Below are positions 24,148 through 34,325 of a DNA stretch of 64,000 bases, piece after piece. The stretch comes from Ambrosia x helenae. Taxonomy: Eukaryota > Streptophyta > Magnoliopsida > Asterales > Asteraceae. How positions within the stretch are numbered: the first letter of the stretch is position 1; the number at the start of each line of letters is the position of its first letter. The notes under the pieces are model-generated. The model was given only the letters and a program-made list of their open reading frames with translations. It was not told the DNA's origin and did not search any database. The stretch is taken from NCBI GenBank assembly GCA_030844895.1, contig CM061228.1, positions 32,364,626-32,428,625 on the forward strand, written 5' to 3'. The position numbers and the translations under genes are program-made.

Positions 24148-24576
24148 TGTATGTGGTGCCCAACAAGGCAACCTTCTAGCAGGGTGCCCCGCAGTGTTGC
24201 ATAGAACACAATTACTTTTATAGATATGCATGGTTTAGTGGTTTAGTTCAAATCAGGTATTAGCCTCAACAGAAACCAAAGTCATAAATATATAATGGTA
24301 TAGTTTTAGTTTGGTTAACCGAAGTCATAAAAATATATTAGCAAAACTATACTCATATTAAAGAGAACAAGATGCTCGTTTTTATGATTTAATTTAAAAA
24401 AAAAATTATCGTGAGGGGTAGTTGCCTTAAAACAAGGGGAAAAATATATAACTATTAATTAAATAAGCAAAAGTGGAGTAAGTTGAGGAGATTAAAATGT
24501 AATTAAGATGAGGGTATTAAAGTGTAAAGGTGTTTGAATGACTAATTTACCCTCATTTTAGGGTTGTTTGAATGAC

Positions 24577-24634
24577 TAGTATAGGAATTTAAGTTATAAA
24601 TACTTGTTTTTGTTAGCCCACGACAGCTACATCA
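24577..24634 (+). repeat. Athila-like 5' LTR, right end
   Basis: ACTAGTATAGG, TTTAAG and TAAATACTTGTTTTTGTTA, ending CCACGACAGCTACATCA, matches the end of the 3' LTR at 34096-34151. Between 24148 and 24576 there is only AT-rich Helitron DNA. Confidence 0.8.
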
Positions 24635-24637
24635 AAA

Positions 24638-24651
24638 TGGCGCCGTTGCGG
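24638..24651 (+). promoter_or_regulatory. Primer-binding site, tRNA-Asp type
   Basis: TGGCGCCGTTGCGG lies three bases after the 5' LTR end. It matches the Athila-type primer site complementary to the 3' end of plant tRNA-Asp (CAACGGCGCCA), with one base differing at the distal side. Confidence 0.8.
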
Positions 24652-24731
24652 AGAACACGTGCGCTTAGTTTAGTTTTCTTGTTACTTTCGTTTTTTCTCA
24701 AAAAAAATTAATTAAAAATTAAAAAAAACAA

Positions 24732-24770
<39 letters not shown>

Positions 24771-24860
24771 ACTTTTCTAGTATTTTATTTTATTTTTCTT
24801 GTTTAGTTCGGTATTACGCAAGGTTGTTTGTTTGTCTGTGTGCAAGTGACTTAAAATTGC

Positions 24861-27022
24861 ATGCATCATACACGTCGTTCAGGCAAGACTTCACCTCTAA
24901 TTTTTGATCCTGAAATTGAGAAAACTGCTAGAAAGAACCGAACACCGCATCAGAAAAAAATTGGTCCAAGTGAGTTAGCGGAGATAGAGACATCATCATT
25001 AAATATGAGCAATCACAGTAATCTTGCCAACCAGGGTAACCAGCATCCACCACAACAAAATCCATTACCAAATATGCCAGTACCACCCTTTCCACAATTT
25101 AACCAACCTCAACCAGATCAACCACCAGCTCAACCATTTAACCCAGCACCACAAAATATTCCACCACAGCCTAACCCACTTCGGGTTGTTCATAGAGATC
25201 GTTCAGGAACCCATTCCACTCACCTGAACCGAGAGCCACATCCACATAGGGCAGACAATGTATTCAATTAAGACAATATTCGGGTCAGAGTAGATGAATG
25301 GGATGATGGGGAATATCAAGAAGGTTATGATAATGGTTAGGAGTGGACTGATGAGGAAGATTATGAGGAGAATCAAGGAGGTCAGTATGATCTCCCACTG
25401 AACAGGGATCAAGGTGGACTTAGGTATCAAAACCCACCTAGGATGAACAGGGCACCAATGAACCCTCCTCACAGGCAAAGACGTCCACAAGTATAGGATC
25501 ATCACGTTAGAGGAGTGGACAGTCATTTTAGGCCTCAGATAGCACCGAGCTCGTCACCTATAGTTATGCCTGTAGCTCGTAGAGGTAGAACATTTGAAGC
25601 TAAGCCTCACCTCTTGAACATGCTTCCAACCTTTCACGGGAAGGGTAGTGAGGAGCCATATGCGCATATTGCATATTTTGAGGCAGTTTACGGAATGATC
25701 GGGGGTCATGGGTATACACCAGATCAGGTAAAGTTGGTGTTGTTTCAGTTCTCATTGAAGGATGCTGCACGTAATTGGTTTACATCTTTACCATATGCAA
25801 GTATTTATGACTGGGAGGAGTTACAACAACAATTTCTTGAAGAATATTACATTCCTCAGAGGACTAGTGAGGCCAGAGCAGCCATTAGAGAGTTCCAACA
25901 ATTACCTAGTGAGTTATTTTATGAAGCGTGGAAGAGATTTAATCAACTGCTTAGAAATTGTCCTTATCATGGTATTCAAAGATGGGAGTTAATTACTGCG
26001 TTTCATGATGGGTTGTCGAGTGATGATATCAGGGATATTAAGGCTACCACTGGGGGTACCTTTTTAAGAAATCATGTTGATGTTGATTGGGATTATCTAG
26101 AGACAGTAGCTGCAGACTCCAAGAGGCAAGCTCAGTCTGACCGGAAGAAAAGGCATTCAATAATCAAACCAGCCAGTATGAATGTCGCAAGTGCCAGGGT
26201 AGCTCAGTTAGAGAAAGAAAAAGAAGCTTTAGAGCGTCAGCTAGCTAGTTTAAAAGGTAATGGTGGTAGGGACACGTTACATTCAGCTCAGTCTTACCCG
26301 GTCTGTTATTCATGTGGAGAACTAGGCCATTCTACTAGAGATTGTTCAGGCCAGTACGAAGAAGTTGAAGAGGCAGTCAACATGGTTTATGGTGATTAGA
26401 AGAAATATGATATGAATTCCAATACATATCACCCAGGTTTATGTAATAATCCTAACGTTAGATATAGTGATGCTACTAATCAGTCTAATCCTAATTTTCA
26501 GGTACCATCTCAAGGAGGAAAGTCGTATTAGAACAGACAGACAGGTTACAGTAACCAGAGCTACAACAAAGGGAATTACAATAGAGGAAATCAAAGGAGT
26601 TATCAGCAGAATTCTGACCAGGGCAGATCAAACACCCAAACTGAGGGAAGCAGCAATGAAGTCTTGGAAATCCTAAAACAGATTAGGAAGGATCAGGAGC
26701 TGCAGTCCAAGGCTCATCAAGCCCTAGAAAAACAGGTGGCCCAGTTAGCAGTAGAGATGGCTCAAGGAAGAAAAGATTCCGGAAATCTACCGAGTGATAC
26801 CACAACTAATCCTCAACATCAGAGTAGCAGTTCTTCCAAAGCTAGAGTTAATCAGGTAAGTATTTTATGGTCAGGAAAAGTTTATGATAACAAAGTAGGC
26901 TCTCCTCCACCATTCGTTGAGGGTATTGTTGAGGAGGTAGATGAGGATGCTGAAACCGATATTGAGTCAGAACCTGTTAGTCCTAAGCAGATTACAAAAA
27001 GTAAATTTTCAAGAATCAAATA
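24861..27022 (+). pseudogene. Athila-like gag, one frame with five in-frame stops
   Basis: A single reading frame runs from ATG 24861 to 27022 without frameshift. N-terminal Pro/Gln-rich segment (to 25271). Capsid core from about 25600: LLNMLPTFHGKGSEEPYAHI, QVKLVLFQFSLKDAARNWF, WEELQQQFLEEYY, then FHDGLSSDDIRDI. A coiled-coil-like AQLEKEKEALERQLASLK follows, then the zinc knuckle CYSCGELGHSTRDC (about 26307-26348) and a C-terminal HPGLCNNPNVRY and QALEKQVAQLAVEM region typical of Athila/Tat gag. Stops at about 25269, 25338, 25494, 26398 and 26529 are all TAA or TAG where Gln is plausible. No protease or pol follows; the product would be structural at most. Confidence 0.88.
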
Positions 27023-28622
27023 ATAGGGTAATAGGTGATGAATCGGTCACGGCTAAGGAAAAGCTGTAACCATCGGTGTATAAGGCATCCCAGAATTTTA
27101 TTTTTCTTTTGAGTCTTAGTTTTCAGGTTTATTTATCGGCCGCGAATGAAATGCTATACGGCTTGTCTGGGAGGAATTCCAGAGATTCATACGCGCACTG
27201 TCTATATCCAGGGGAGTCTATTCCTTTTATTATTGTTTTACATTTTTTCTACTTTATTTTATTCTCTAGTTCACATTGAGGACAATGTGTCGTTCAAGTG
27301 TGGGGGTAGGGAAACTTCGTTTTACTTATTTTTGAGTCTTTAAAAAAATATTCAAATTTTTTTTTTTTAAATTGAAAATGTCTTGAAAATTGTTCCTAAA
27401 AAGCACTCTAATCAGTCATAAAGCAGCTTTTTCGGTACCTACCAATTGTTTCTTGATTGTTTTTGTAGTAGATCCTTAGTCATGACTAATTTGTGGAAAA
27501 GTAATATGAACCGTTTTCAGCAAGTTTTTTTAAGGAAAAAAAAAGTTTAGAATTACCTGACTAGGTTTAACAAGCTATTGGTAATAAATATATGCACACA
27601 TCGGTAACCCATTTCCCCACTTTGTGAGATCTTGAGCCTACTAAATGATAGGTTGATTTATATATATATATATTTTCGTTTGTTGAGAGTAGGCCAGATG
27701 TTTCTCTGTTGCAGAACTTGTGTGATTTGATACATGTTGAGGCTGTAGACCATATATGCACGTAGATGATAAAGACAATCTAGGATTTCCCTTTTTTTCT
27801 TTTGATACCCACTTATTGTTTTGTGTTTACCATTTTACCTAAAATCACCCTTAATAGCCCATGTTGAGCTTAAACCCTTTCGATTGTTAAACCTATAAAG
27901 TTACCCAAATCGACCAGTTAACCACTATTAAGAAAATTGATGACATCCATTGTATTCTATGTTTGTGTTTATGTGTTTGAGTTCTATTAAATGTTGAAAA
28001 AATATATATGTGAAAAAAAAAACAAAAATTGAAACGAGAAAAAAAAAAGAAAAAAAAAACAAAAATAGAAGTTTGTTTCTTATGGTTAATTATGACCAGT
28101 GTTGTGTTTATTTATGAGTCTTGTGAGAATAAGGATTGTCAATCATGTTGGTTTCACTATTTTATTTTAGCCACTTCTAGCCAAATCTATCATACCTTTA
28201 CCTTAAGCCCAAAACCCGTAAGTCCTTTATATATGTGCATTGTCTACAGTTGAGGTGTGATTGTTATACAAGCCTATGACAACAGAGTTACATCATTGGT
28301 TTTGAGAGATTCATACTAGCGCATTACATGCTAGTCCAGATATTAAACCGAGTGGAGTGCAAAATTGTGAGGGGTGTGTTGCATGAAAATAAAAACCGAA
28401 ATCATGTTAGGTTTAGTCGGGTTAATTCTGTTTTTAAATGGAAATCAATTTGACTTGCTGAATTAACACATCTAATGCTGATCTGTAAATGAGGTATGAC
28501 TTTGGACCTTAGCTAAGGTATGATGGGAGACTGGGGTGCTAGTTTGTGATAATGTATTGAGCAGAGTATATATATATATATATATAATATTTTCGAGACT
28601 AAAAAAGATAAGTGTGGGGGTG
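27023..28622 (+). other. Athila-like 3' untranslated region with polypurine tract
   Basis: No gene. It contains the Athila-type block CATTGAGGACAATGTG and AAGTGTGGGGGTAGGG (27279-27312), then AT-rich DNA with several A-runs, and finally the polypurine tract AAGTGTGGGGGTG just before the 3' LTR at 28623. In full-length relatives, pol and an envelope-position ORF lie between gag and this region, so a large internal deletion is inferred. Confidence 0.6.
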
Positions 28623-28907
28623 TGATGTGTTGTGAAACACACCTTGGTAATATGTTAGTATTGTATATATTTTAGTATTTTATTGTGTACTTTGAGTCGG
28701 TCTTAGTTATTTATTATTGCGCATGTGTTTTGTAGGTGTTCGTGGATAATGAGCTTAAAACAAAATAATTTAAATCGAGACACAAACACTTGAGAGCAGG
28801 TGTTCAGGGACGTTGGGGTGTTCAGGGACGTTGGGGCGTAGACGAGAAACTTTGATCGAGCCAATAACACCCGAGTCTGAAACATAGAGTTATAATAATA
28901 ATAACTT

Positions 28908-29500
28908 GGATTCTATGACCCGCGCTTCGCCGCAGGAGCTCCTGTTGTGTTGAGGGTTTGGTGGGCGTTAAAGATCGCGCGTCACTGTGGAAACTCCTGT
29001 TGCGTGGAGAGTTTGGTGGACATAAAAGATGATATTAAGTGACTGTTATTCTCGCGTGGGCTTAAAAAAAATATTCGCGGCTAAAAGCTAAAAGTTTGGC
29101 CAAAGCGTAATGCAAGTTTAAAAAAGTTGGTCAAAGTTTGAAATCCTAAAAGCTAAAAGTTTGGTGGTCAAAGTTTTAAATCCTAAAAGCTAAAAGTTTG
29201 GTGGTCAAATTGGAAGAAAATAAAGTTAAGTTAAAAGTTAGTGGCCAAAGTTTTAAGTCCTAAAAGTTAAAAGTTTGTTAGTCTAAGTTTGGTGGTAAAA
29301 TTAGAAGAAAATAAAGTGAAGTTAAAAGTTAGTGGCCAAAGTTTTAAATCTTAAAAGCTAAAAGTTTATTGGTTTAAGTTTGGTGATTAAATTAGAAGAA
29401 AATAAAGTTAACCTAAAAATTAGTAGCAGAAAATAAAATTAACCTAAAAGTTAGTGGCTAATATATATATGTTAAAAGAAAGACTTTCTATTAATATACT
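28908..29500 (-). mobile_element. Short Helitron-like element
   Basis: The 3' side (minus) at 28908-28938 has a hairpin CCTGCGGCGAAGCGCGGG, a spacer and CCAAG before T, so the last tetranucleotide departs from CTRR. The 5' side is near 29500, next to the following Helitron. Encodes nothing. It holds a tandem repeat. Confidence 0.45.
29170..29412. repeat. Tandem repeat, three units of about 80-90 bp
   Basis: Units share TTTTAAATCCTAAAAGCTAA, AAGTTTGGTGGT, AGAAGAAAATAAAGT and AAAAGTTAGTGGCCAAAG. Units start near 29172, 29251 and 29341. Confidence 0.7.
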
Positions 29501-29502
29501 AG

Positions 29503-32155
29503 TGGGGAACCCGCGCGTTGCTGCGGGGAGACAATTTGTAGCGTGATACTCGTTACTGTTAGTTTATCGATACTTTCATAATATATTGTGTAGTATATCT
29601 TTGTAGTTTTATTCGTATAATTTAGTTTTAGTGTCATAATAGCAAAACTATATTCGGTTAAGATACAAGTACGTTGTCACATATCTTGTGTGTGTGCATG
29701 TGCAAAAACTATTAGGCATTATTAAGATATACAAATTCACCCGATTTTGTTTCATGGAGTACATGATATGCATAAGGTACGGATTCAGGGTTATTTTCTT
29801 CATAGTTAAATTTTGTTTCCTTTACTTCTTGTACGAATTCGTTGTTATTAATGCTTCTCATAAAATCTACGTTTTATGCTATATGTTGTTACTTTCAATT
29901 GATTTGTGTTCATCTTCCCATAAAAAAGTCAACTCAACAAGTGGTGTGGTAGCAAAAAATAGTTGAAGGCTTTGGCCATTTGAGACGACATGATTTTTCA
30001 TGAAATCATGAATAAATGACCAATTAGTAGATGTGTAATTTATCACTGGTAATTTGTTTAAAATCCAATTATATCTACTTTGCTAATTACGTGTTTATCT
30101 ATAAATTTTTATTAATCCCAACGTTTTGCCAACTTAGACGAAACCAATATAAAGTGTTTTTACCAAACTTACACTTTATCAAATCTTAAAAAGTGAAGTA
30201 GATTGAAACCCTCAATTTAGCCATTAATCATGTTAACTTTTGGACATGATTATAAACTAAAAAGCGTGAGTAGTGTTATTCAACCAAAACAAAATTTATA
30301 TCCAAGTTAGCAACTTATCATTTACCTTGTGTAGGATTCTATATGCATGAATTCCGAATTTACTTTATCGTAACTTTTGATTTAGTACAAACAAACTCAA
30401 ACTCAGAGCTCATATCTTATTTTGTGTGCTTGATGGTATACTAATTAAAAAGCTAGTCGCCTACTCGCCTACTCGCATTAATAGGTACCTTGGATCCACA
30501 ACCACCTACAACATTCAATGGTACAGTAAACCTAAACTCAAAAAACAAAAGTTAAACATCATAATACACTTAAAAGTGATCACCATATATGTGTGTATAT
30601 ATATGTATATATCCGATGTCAAACAAAATATCAATTCAAATTATTGTTTTGTTCTTTACGTCATAAATATTCATATAATTAATCAATGGCTCCTGTATGA
30701 TAATTTGTGAAAATATAATCATCAAATGAAAAAGAACCCTTCAAATAATTAGTGAGAATATTATCTTCAAATGAAAAAGAACCCTTCAAATTCTCAACAC
30801 ATATGACTATTAAACCAGGAGAAGCGGAACACAATTACAACACCGTTACGTGGGCGGTTGTGATGAACGACCAAAGGCGTAGCAATGATGGCGATGAACA
30901 GTTCCGAGGTCTAATGCAGTGTTGGGCGTGCTCTCAGTTTGCGGTGGAGAAACTATTGTTGGCGAGAAGAGTTCGGAACCAAAATCTCCGGTAGTTTGCA
31001 GACGTAACCAAAATGCAATGGTGAGATCAAGAATGTAATCTATACTCATTCCCAATCTCATTTACAAACCAATTACCACGTAACTTCAGCTTATAGACAA
31101 ATATTTGAATATAGAGAGCTCACATAACATGCATTGAATATTATAAAAAAGAGAGCTTACGATCATTTACATCAATAGACATGGAGATTTTGTCCAACAC
31201 AACAAGAGCATCTTCAAGAGCCTTGTTGTAAGCTGCAAATGTGTGATTCCTTACTTGTATCTTGTAAATTTTGCGGCTTAATAATTGAGCCATAAGAAAA
31301 AAATTCCTTGGCAAATTACTGTAGGATGATACTTCTTGTCAATGAAAGCTTCTACAACATGAAGTATCTCACCAGCTAAAAATTTTCAATTTTAATAATC
31401 AAGGTCATGGAGTAGAATACGTGTAACCTTTACCTGCGTTGTAGATGTTAAAAAGCTTAGGGAGACGCGCTTACCAAGAACTATGACTGATGTAGTTCCA
31501 TCACCAACTTCCTCGTCCTGTGTGCGGCTCAATTCAATCATGGACTAAAAAAAACCACACTATTAGGAAACACAATAAAACTCAAAGTATCTAAATATGT
31601 GAAGGGCCATGATAATGATGAGACGATACAATCAGAGGTAATGTTTGAGTTGATAACTTATAAGATCATTGAAGCGACTATTGGTTTCCATTGGCGATGA
31701 GGTGACAATAATGAATTGAAGGTTGTCCATTACTCCAATCTCTTCATATTCTCAAATTTAACACTCTCTAACCTCCCTATTTATGACTAAAAGTCCGATT
31801 TACCCTTCATCAAATGCATCAACTATTTGTACTTTAAGCAATCACATATGTAATTACTTAAATTTGTAGCTATCCTCTTCTCATGCTTAGTATAGATGAG
31901 TTAATGAGAAAAACAACCTAAAGTGAAGGTGGAGGGTACTAAAGGAATAATATTTTACATGTTAACTAAAAACAAAATCTAAAATTACACAAATAGCCTT
32001 GTAAGTGTCTTAATTTACACCTAGATGACTAATTTACCCCTATCAAATAAGCTTTATTAAGTTGTATATGTAGCTACAAAATTTGTACCCATGTCAAAAT
32101 TACAATCTTGTACATCACTCCTCCTTTGTAATGTAATAATAATAATAATAATTAT
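29503..32155 (-). mobile_element. Helitron carrying CCT3 exons
   Basis: 3' end (minus): perfect-looking hairpin CCCCGCAGCAACGCGCGGGT, spacer TTCCCCA, CTAG, then T, at about 29503-29533. The 5' end near 32155 reads TCTATAATTATTATT... and shortly after ACATTACAAAGGAGGAGTG, shared with other Helitrons in the window. It is about 2.65 kb with no Rep/helicase ORF. From 29540 to 31150 I see no gene I can name. Confidence 0.7.
31161..31544 (-). pseudogene. CCT3: CCT3 (chaperonin TCP-1 subunit gamma) gene fragment, three exons
   Basis: Minus strand, three exons with introns kept. 31475-31544 (70 nt) reads SMIELSRTQDEEVGDGTTSV, containing the GDGTT nucleotide-binding motif. 31310-31375 reads GEILHVVEAFIDKKYHPTVI. 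31161-31232 reads AYNKALEDALVVLDKISMSI and ends DVNDR. This order and wording match the N-terminal equatorial domain of the gamma subunit of the cytosolic CCT/TRiC chaperonin, which folds actin and tubulin. The frame is intact in all three pieces; only the donor after the middle exon looks damaged. The rest of the gene is absent. The fragment sits inside a Helitron, which explains how an intron-bearing piece was copied here. Confidence 0.85.
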
Positions 32156-32167
32156 AGATATAGATAA

Positions 32168-32215
<48 letters not shown>

Positions 32216-32219
<4 letters not shown>

Positions 32220-32625
32220 GAGGGTTATCTTGAGAACGCTAAATATTGTGAGAACCGTGAGAACAAGTAAAAAAATCAATCAAAATCAAAATTTTTTAAT
32301 ACAAACCTCATTATAATCAAAACATAACATTAATAAATGAATTTTCTTTCCAAATAATTCATCTTTTCTTGCAAAAACACTTTCAAGTTAACTTTTTACA
32401 CATGTGTAAATGAAACAGTTTACACATGTATAAACAGTAAATTTACACATGTGTAAAAACAAAGTATTTTCGTATACGTTTGAATTTTTACGCGTAAATT
32501 GTGTTTCTGAGATTGTATTTTAGTAATAAAGACAAGTGTAAAAAGAAATTTTGAATTTGAATGGTTTTAGATGCCGTTCTCACGGTTCGCACGAAATATA
32601 GGTGTTCTCAAATTAACTTTCCCCT
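32216..32625. mobile_element. MITE 1, inserted in (TA)n
   Basis: Terminal inverted repeats AGGGGAGGGTTATCTTGAGA and, from the right end, AGGGGAAAGTTAATTTGAGA, with a second inverted pair (GTGAGAACCGTGAGAAC and GTTCTCACGGTTCGC). Interior has several TTACACATGTGTAA palindromes. The flanks are long (TA)n runs, so the duplication length cannot be read. Confidence 0.75.
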
Positions 32626-32645
32626 ATATATATATATATATATAT

Positions 32646-32736
32646 AGGGTAGAGATCCTAAGAGAACCAACCCCTATTTGAGAACTGAGAGAACCATTCT
32701 GAGCCACACATTTCATATAAAGGCAAAAAAAAAAAA

Positions 32737-32788
<52 letters not shown>

Positions 32789-33077
32789 TTAATCGCACAT
32801 TTTTATGCAAGGAAAAATTTTTTTTTATTTTTTTTGAATTTTTTTTTCATTTATACATATGTGTATATGACAATTATACATATGTGTATATAGCAGCTAT
32901 ACATATGTGTATATAGCATTTTTCAGCTATACATATGTGTATATTTCAGTTATACATATGTGTATATAGCATTATACATATGTGTATAATGCAATTATAC
33001 ACATGTGTATACTGAAAAAAAAAATACAAAAAAAATAAAAAAAAAAAATTTTCCTTACATATAAAGTAGCGATTTTT

Positions 33078-33120
<43 letters not shown>

Positions 33121-33193
33121 CCTTAGAGAAATGTGTGGCCCAGAATGGTTCTCTAGTTCTCAATTTGGGAAAAGGTTCTCATTTGAACCAAAT

Positions 33194-33196
<3 letters not shown>
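32646..33196. mobile_element. MITE 2, with palindrome array and homopolymer arms
   Basis: Ends AGGGTAGAGATCCTAAGAGA and (inverted) AGGATTTGGTTCAAATGAGA, with inverted GAACCATTCTGAGCCACACAT and its complement near 33125-33150. Inside, a T-run (about 32737-32785) faces an A-run (about 33079-33117). Between them lie eight copies of TACATATGTGTA-type palindromes (32852-33012). The whole would fold into one long hairpin. Confidence 0.72.
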
Positions 33197-33253
<57 letters not shown>

Positions 33254-34151
33254 GTCTAAATGGGCTGATGTATCTTTAAAAATACATATGGATTATGAGT
33301 TAAAAGAAAAAAGACAAAAAGCCCACAAAAGATAATTGAGGAAGTCGGTTCTTAGGAGGTAAGTGGGGTTTTTATAATTTGTTTTGGACGGCGACAATTA
33401 TAAAAGGGGGGAGTTAGAAGGATTTTTTTGGACGGCATATTTTATTAAAGGTGAGGACAAAATCATCGAACAGCAAGAAAATTAGAAGAGAGTTTTTTTT
33501 TTTTCCGAAGGTTTATATTATTCTTTTGAAGACATCATCACACAACAGGAACAAGATGGAAGCCATGAAAATCATGTGCGCTAAACCCTTTGTGACTTTC
33601 TTCGGGTAAACAGTTTTAGTTTTCTTGTATATTAGACTAAGTTTATTTATGTTTGAATTGGTATATCTTGACCACTTGTGTTTGAGTTGTTGAAACGTTT
33701 ACTTATGTTTGAATTATTTATCTTTTACTAAACATATTGGCAATTTCTTGCATTGTTAGCGGGTTAGTAATTGGTGGGTAATTGGTGTTTGTGAACGGAT
33801 GACAATATCGTACGGTTATTTTTAAAAACTGTCTTTAGTTATTAATTCAATTCAAAAATCCCAAGGCCATGTGTATGTGGTGTTTAGTAATTAAACTAAG
33901 TTTATGTTAAAGTCTATAACCTGGATCTCGGGTGGAAGTTACTTTTTCTTAATCTGATAACTCTTTCGTTTTTAATTATGTCTTGCTTTTAATCAAACAA
34001 AATTCCAAATCAAGATTCGTATTTAATTAATTTAATTTTCAAACTCATACTAACCAAGCATTCCCTGTGGAGACGACCTTACTTACCCGTACTAGTATAG
34101 GTATTTAAGTCATAAATACTTGTTTTTTATTACCCCACGACAGCTACATCA

Positions 34152-34325
34152 ACTGTGCCTGTGACAAAAAAAAATACCGTGCCTCTGTTAGTGACTTTTA
34201 TCCCCAAAAAATGATGCAAACGACCCAAAGCAGTCATGGAAAATTCCTTCGAAAGCGTGCCAATAATGTTGTTCAAGAGACAGGCATTAGAAGCTGTGAG
34301 AACTATATCATCAACATATAATAAT
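34152..34325 (-). pseudogene. Ty1/copia RT active-site remnant
   Basis: Minus-strand reading LYVDDIVLTASNACLLNNII, then EFSMTALGRLHHFLGIKV, is the copia RT catalytic region. It is the upstream neighbour of the fragment at 4342-5107, separated from it by the Athila-like insertion. It stops abruptly at 34325 where a Helitron 3' end begins; the rest of the copia element is gone. Confidence 0.88.

Larger units (their letters stand above)
5491..24576 (-). mobile_element. Helitron in the Athila-like 5' LTR, itself heavily invaded
   Basis: The 3' end (minus strand) is at about 5486-5516: an imperfect hairpin with GCCGCATCGCGCGGG, spacer TTTCCTA, CTAG, then T. The likely 5' end (minus) is near 24576, TCATTCAAACAACCCTAAAA, directly beside the resumed LTR end. 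After subtracting the gypsy element (5670-19602), the SINE and the LINE, about 3 kb of Helitron remains. Comparison with the other LTR suggests several hundred bp of LTR are missing at the join, so the 5' boundary is an inference. Confidence 0.5.
5108..34151 (+). mobile_element. Athila-like Ty3/gypsy element, gag-only, with nested insertions
   Basis: Outer limits are TGATGTGTTGTG at 5108 and ACAGCTACATCA at 34151. The flanking duplication is ACTGT (5103-5107 and 34152-34156), and the copia reading continues on the far side. The 5' LTR is 5108-24634 including insertions, the primer-binding site is at 24638, gag at 24861-27022, and the 3' LTR is 28623-34151 including insertions. There is no protease, RT, RNase H or integrase, so movement would have needed an autonomous relative. 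Most of the 29-kb span is younger DNA that landed inside the two LTRs. Confidence 0.85.
28623..34151 (+). repeat. Athila-like 3' LTR with nested Helitrons and MITEs
   Basis: LTR sequence is 28623-28907 and about 33251-34151. The interval between is filled by two Helitrons and two MITEs in (TA)n DNA. Ends in the same CCACGACAGCTACATCA as the 5' LTR. The stretch 33251-34090 is plain LTR DNA with no gene. Confidence 0.8.

Noticed and set aside
23954..24231. Tyr-, Asn- or Ile-rich ORFs
   Set aside because: Translations of the (AAT)n tail of the LINE.
32678..33163. Phe/Lys-rich ORFs
   Set aside because: Translations of the T-run and A-run of MITE 2.
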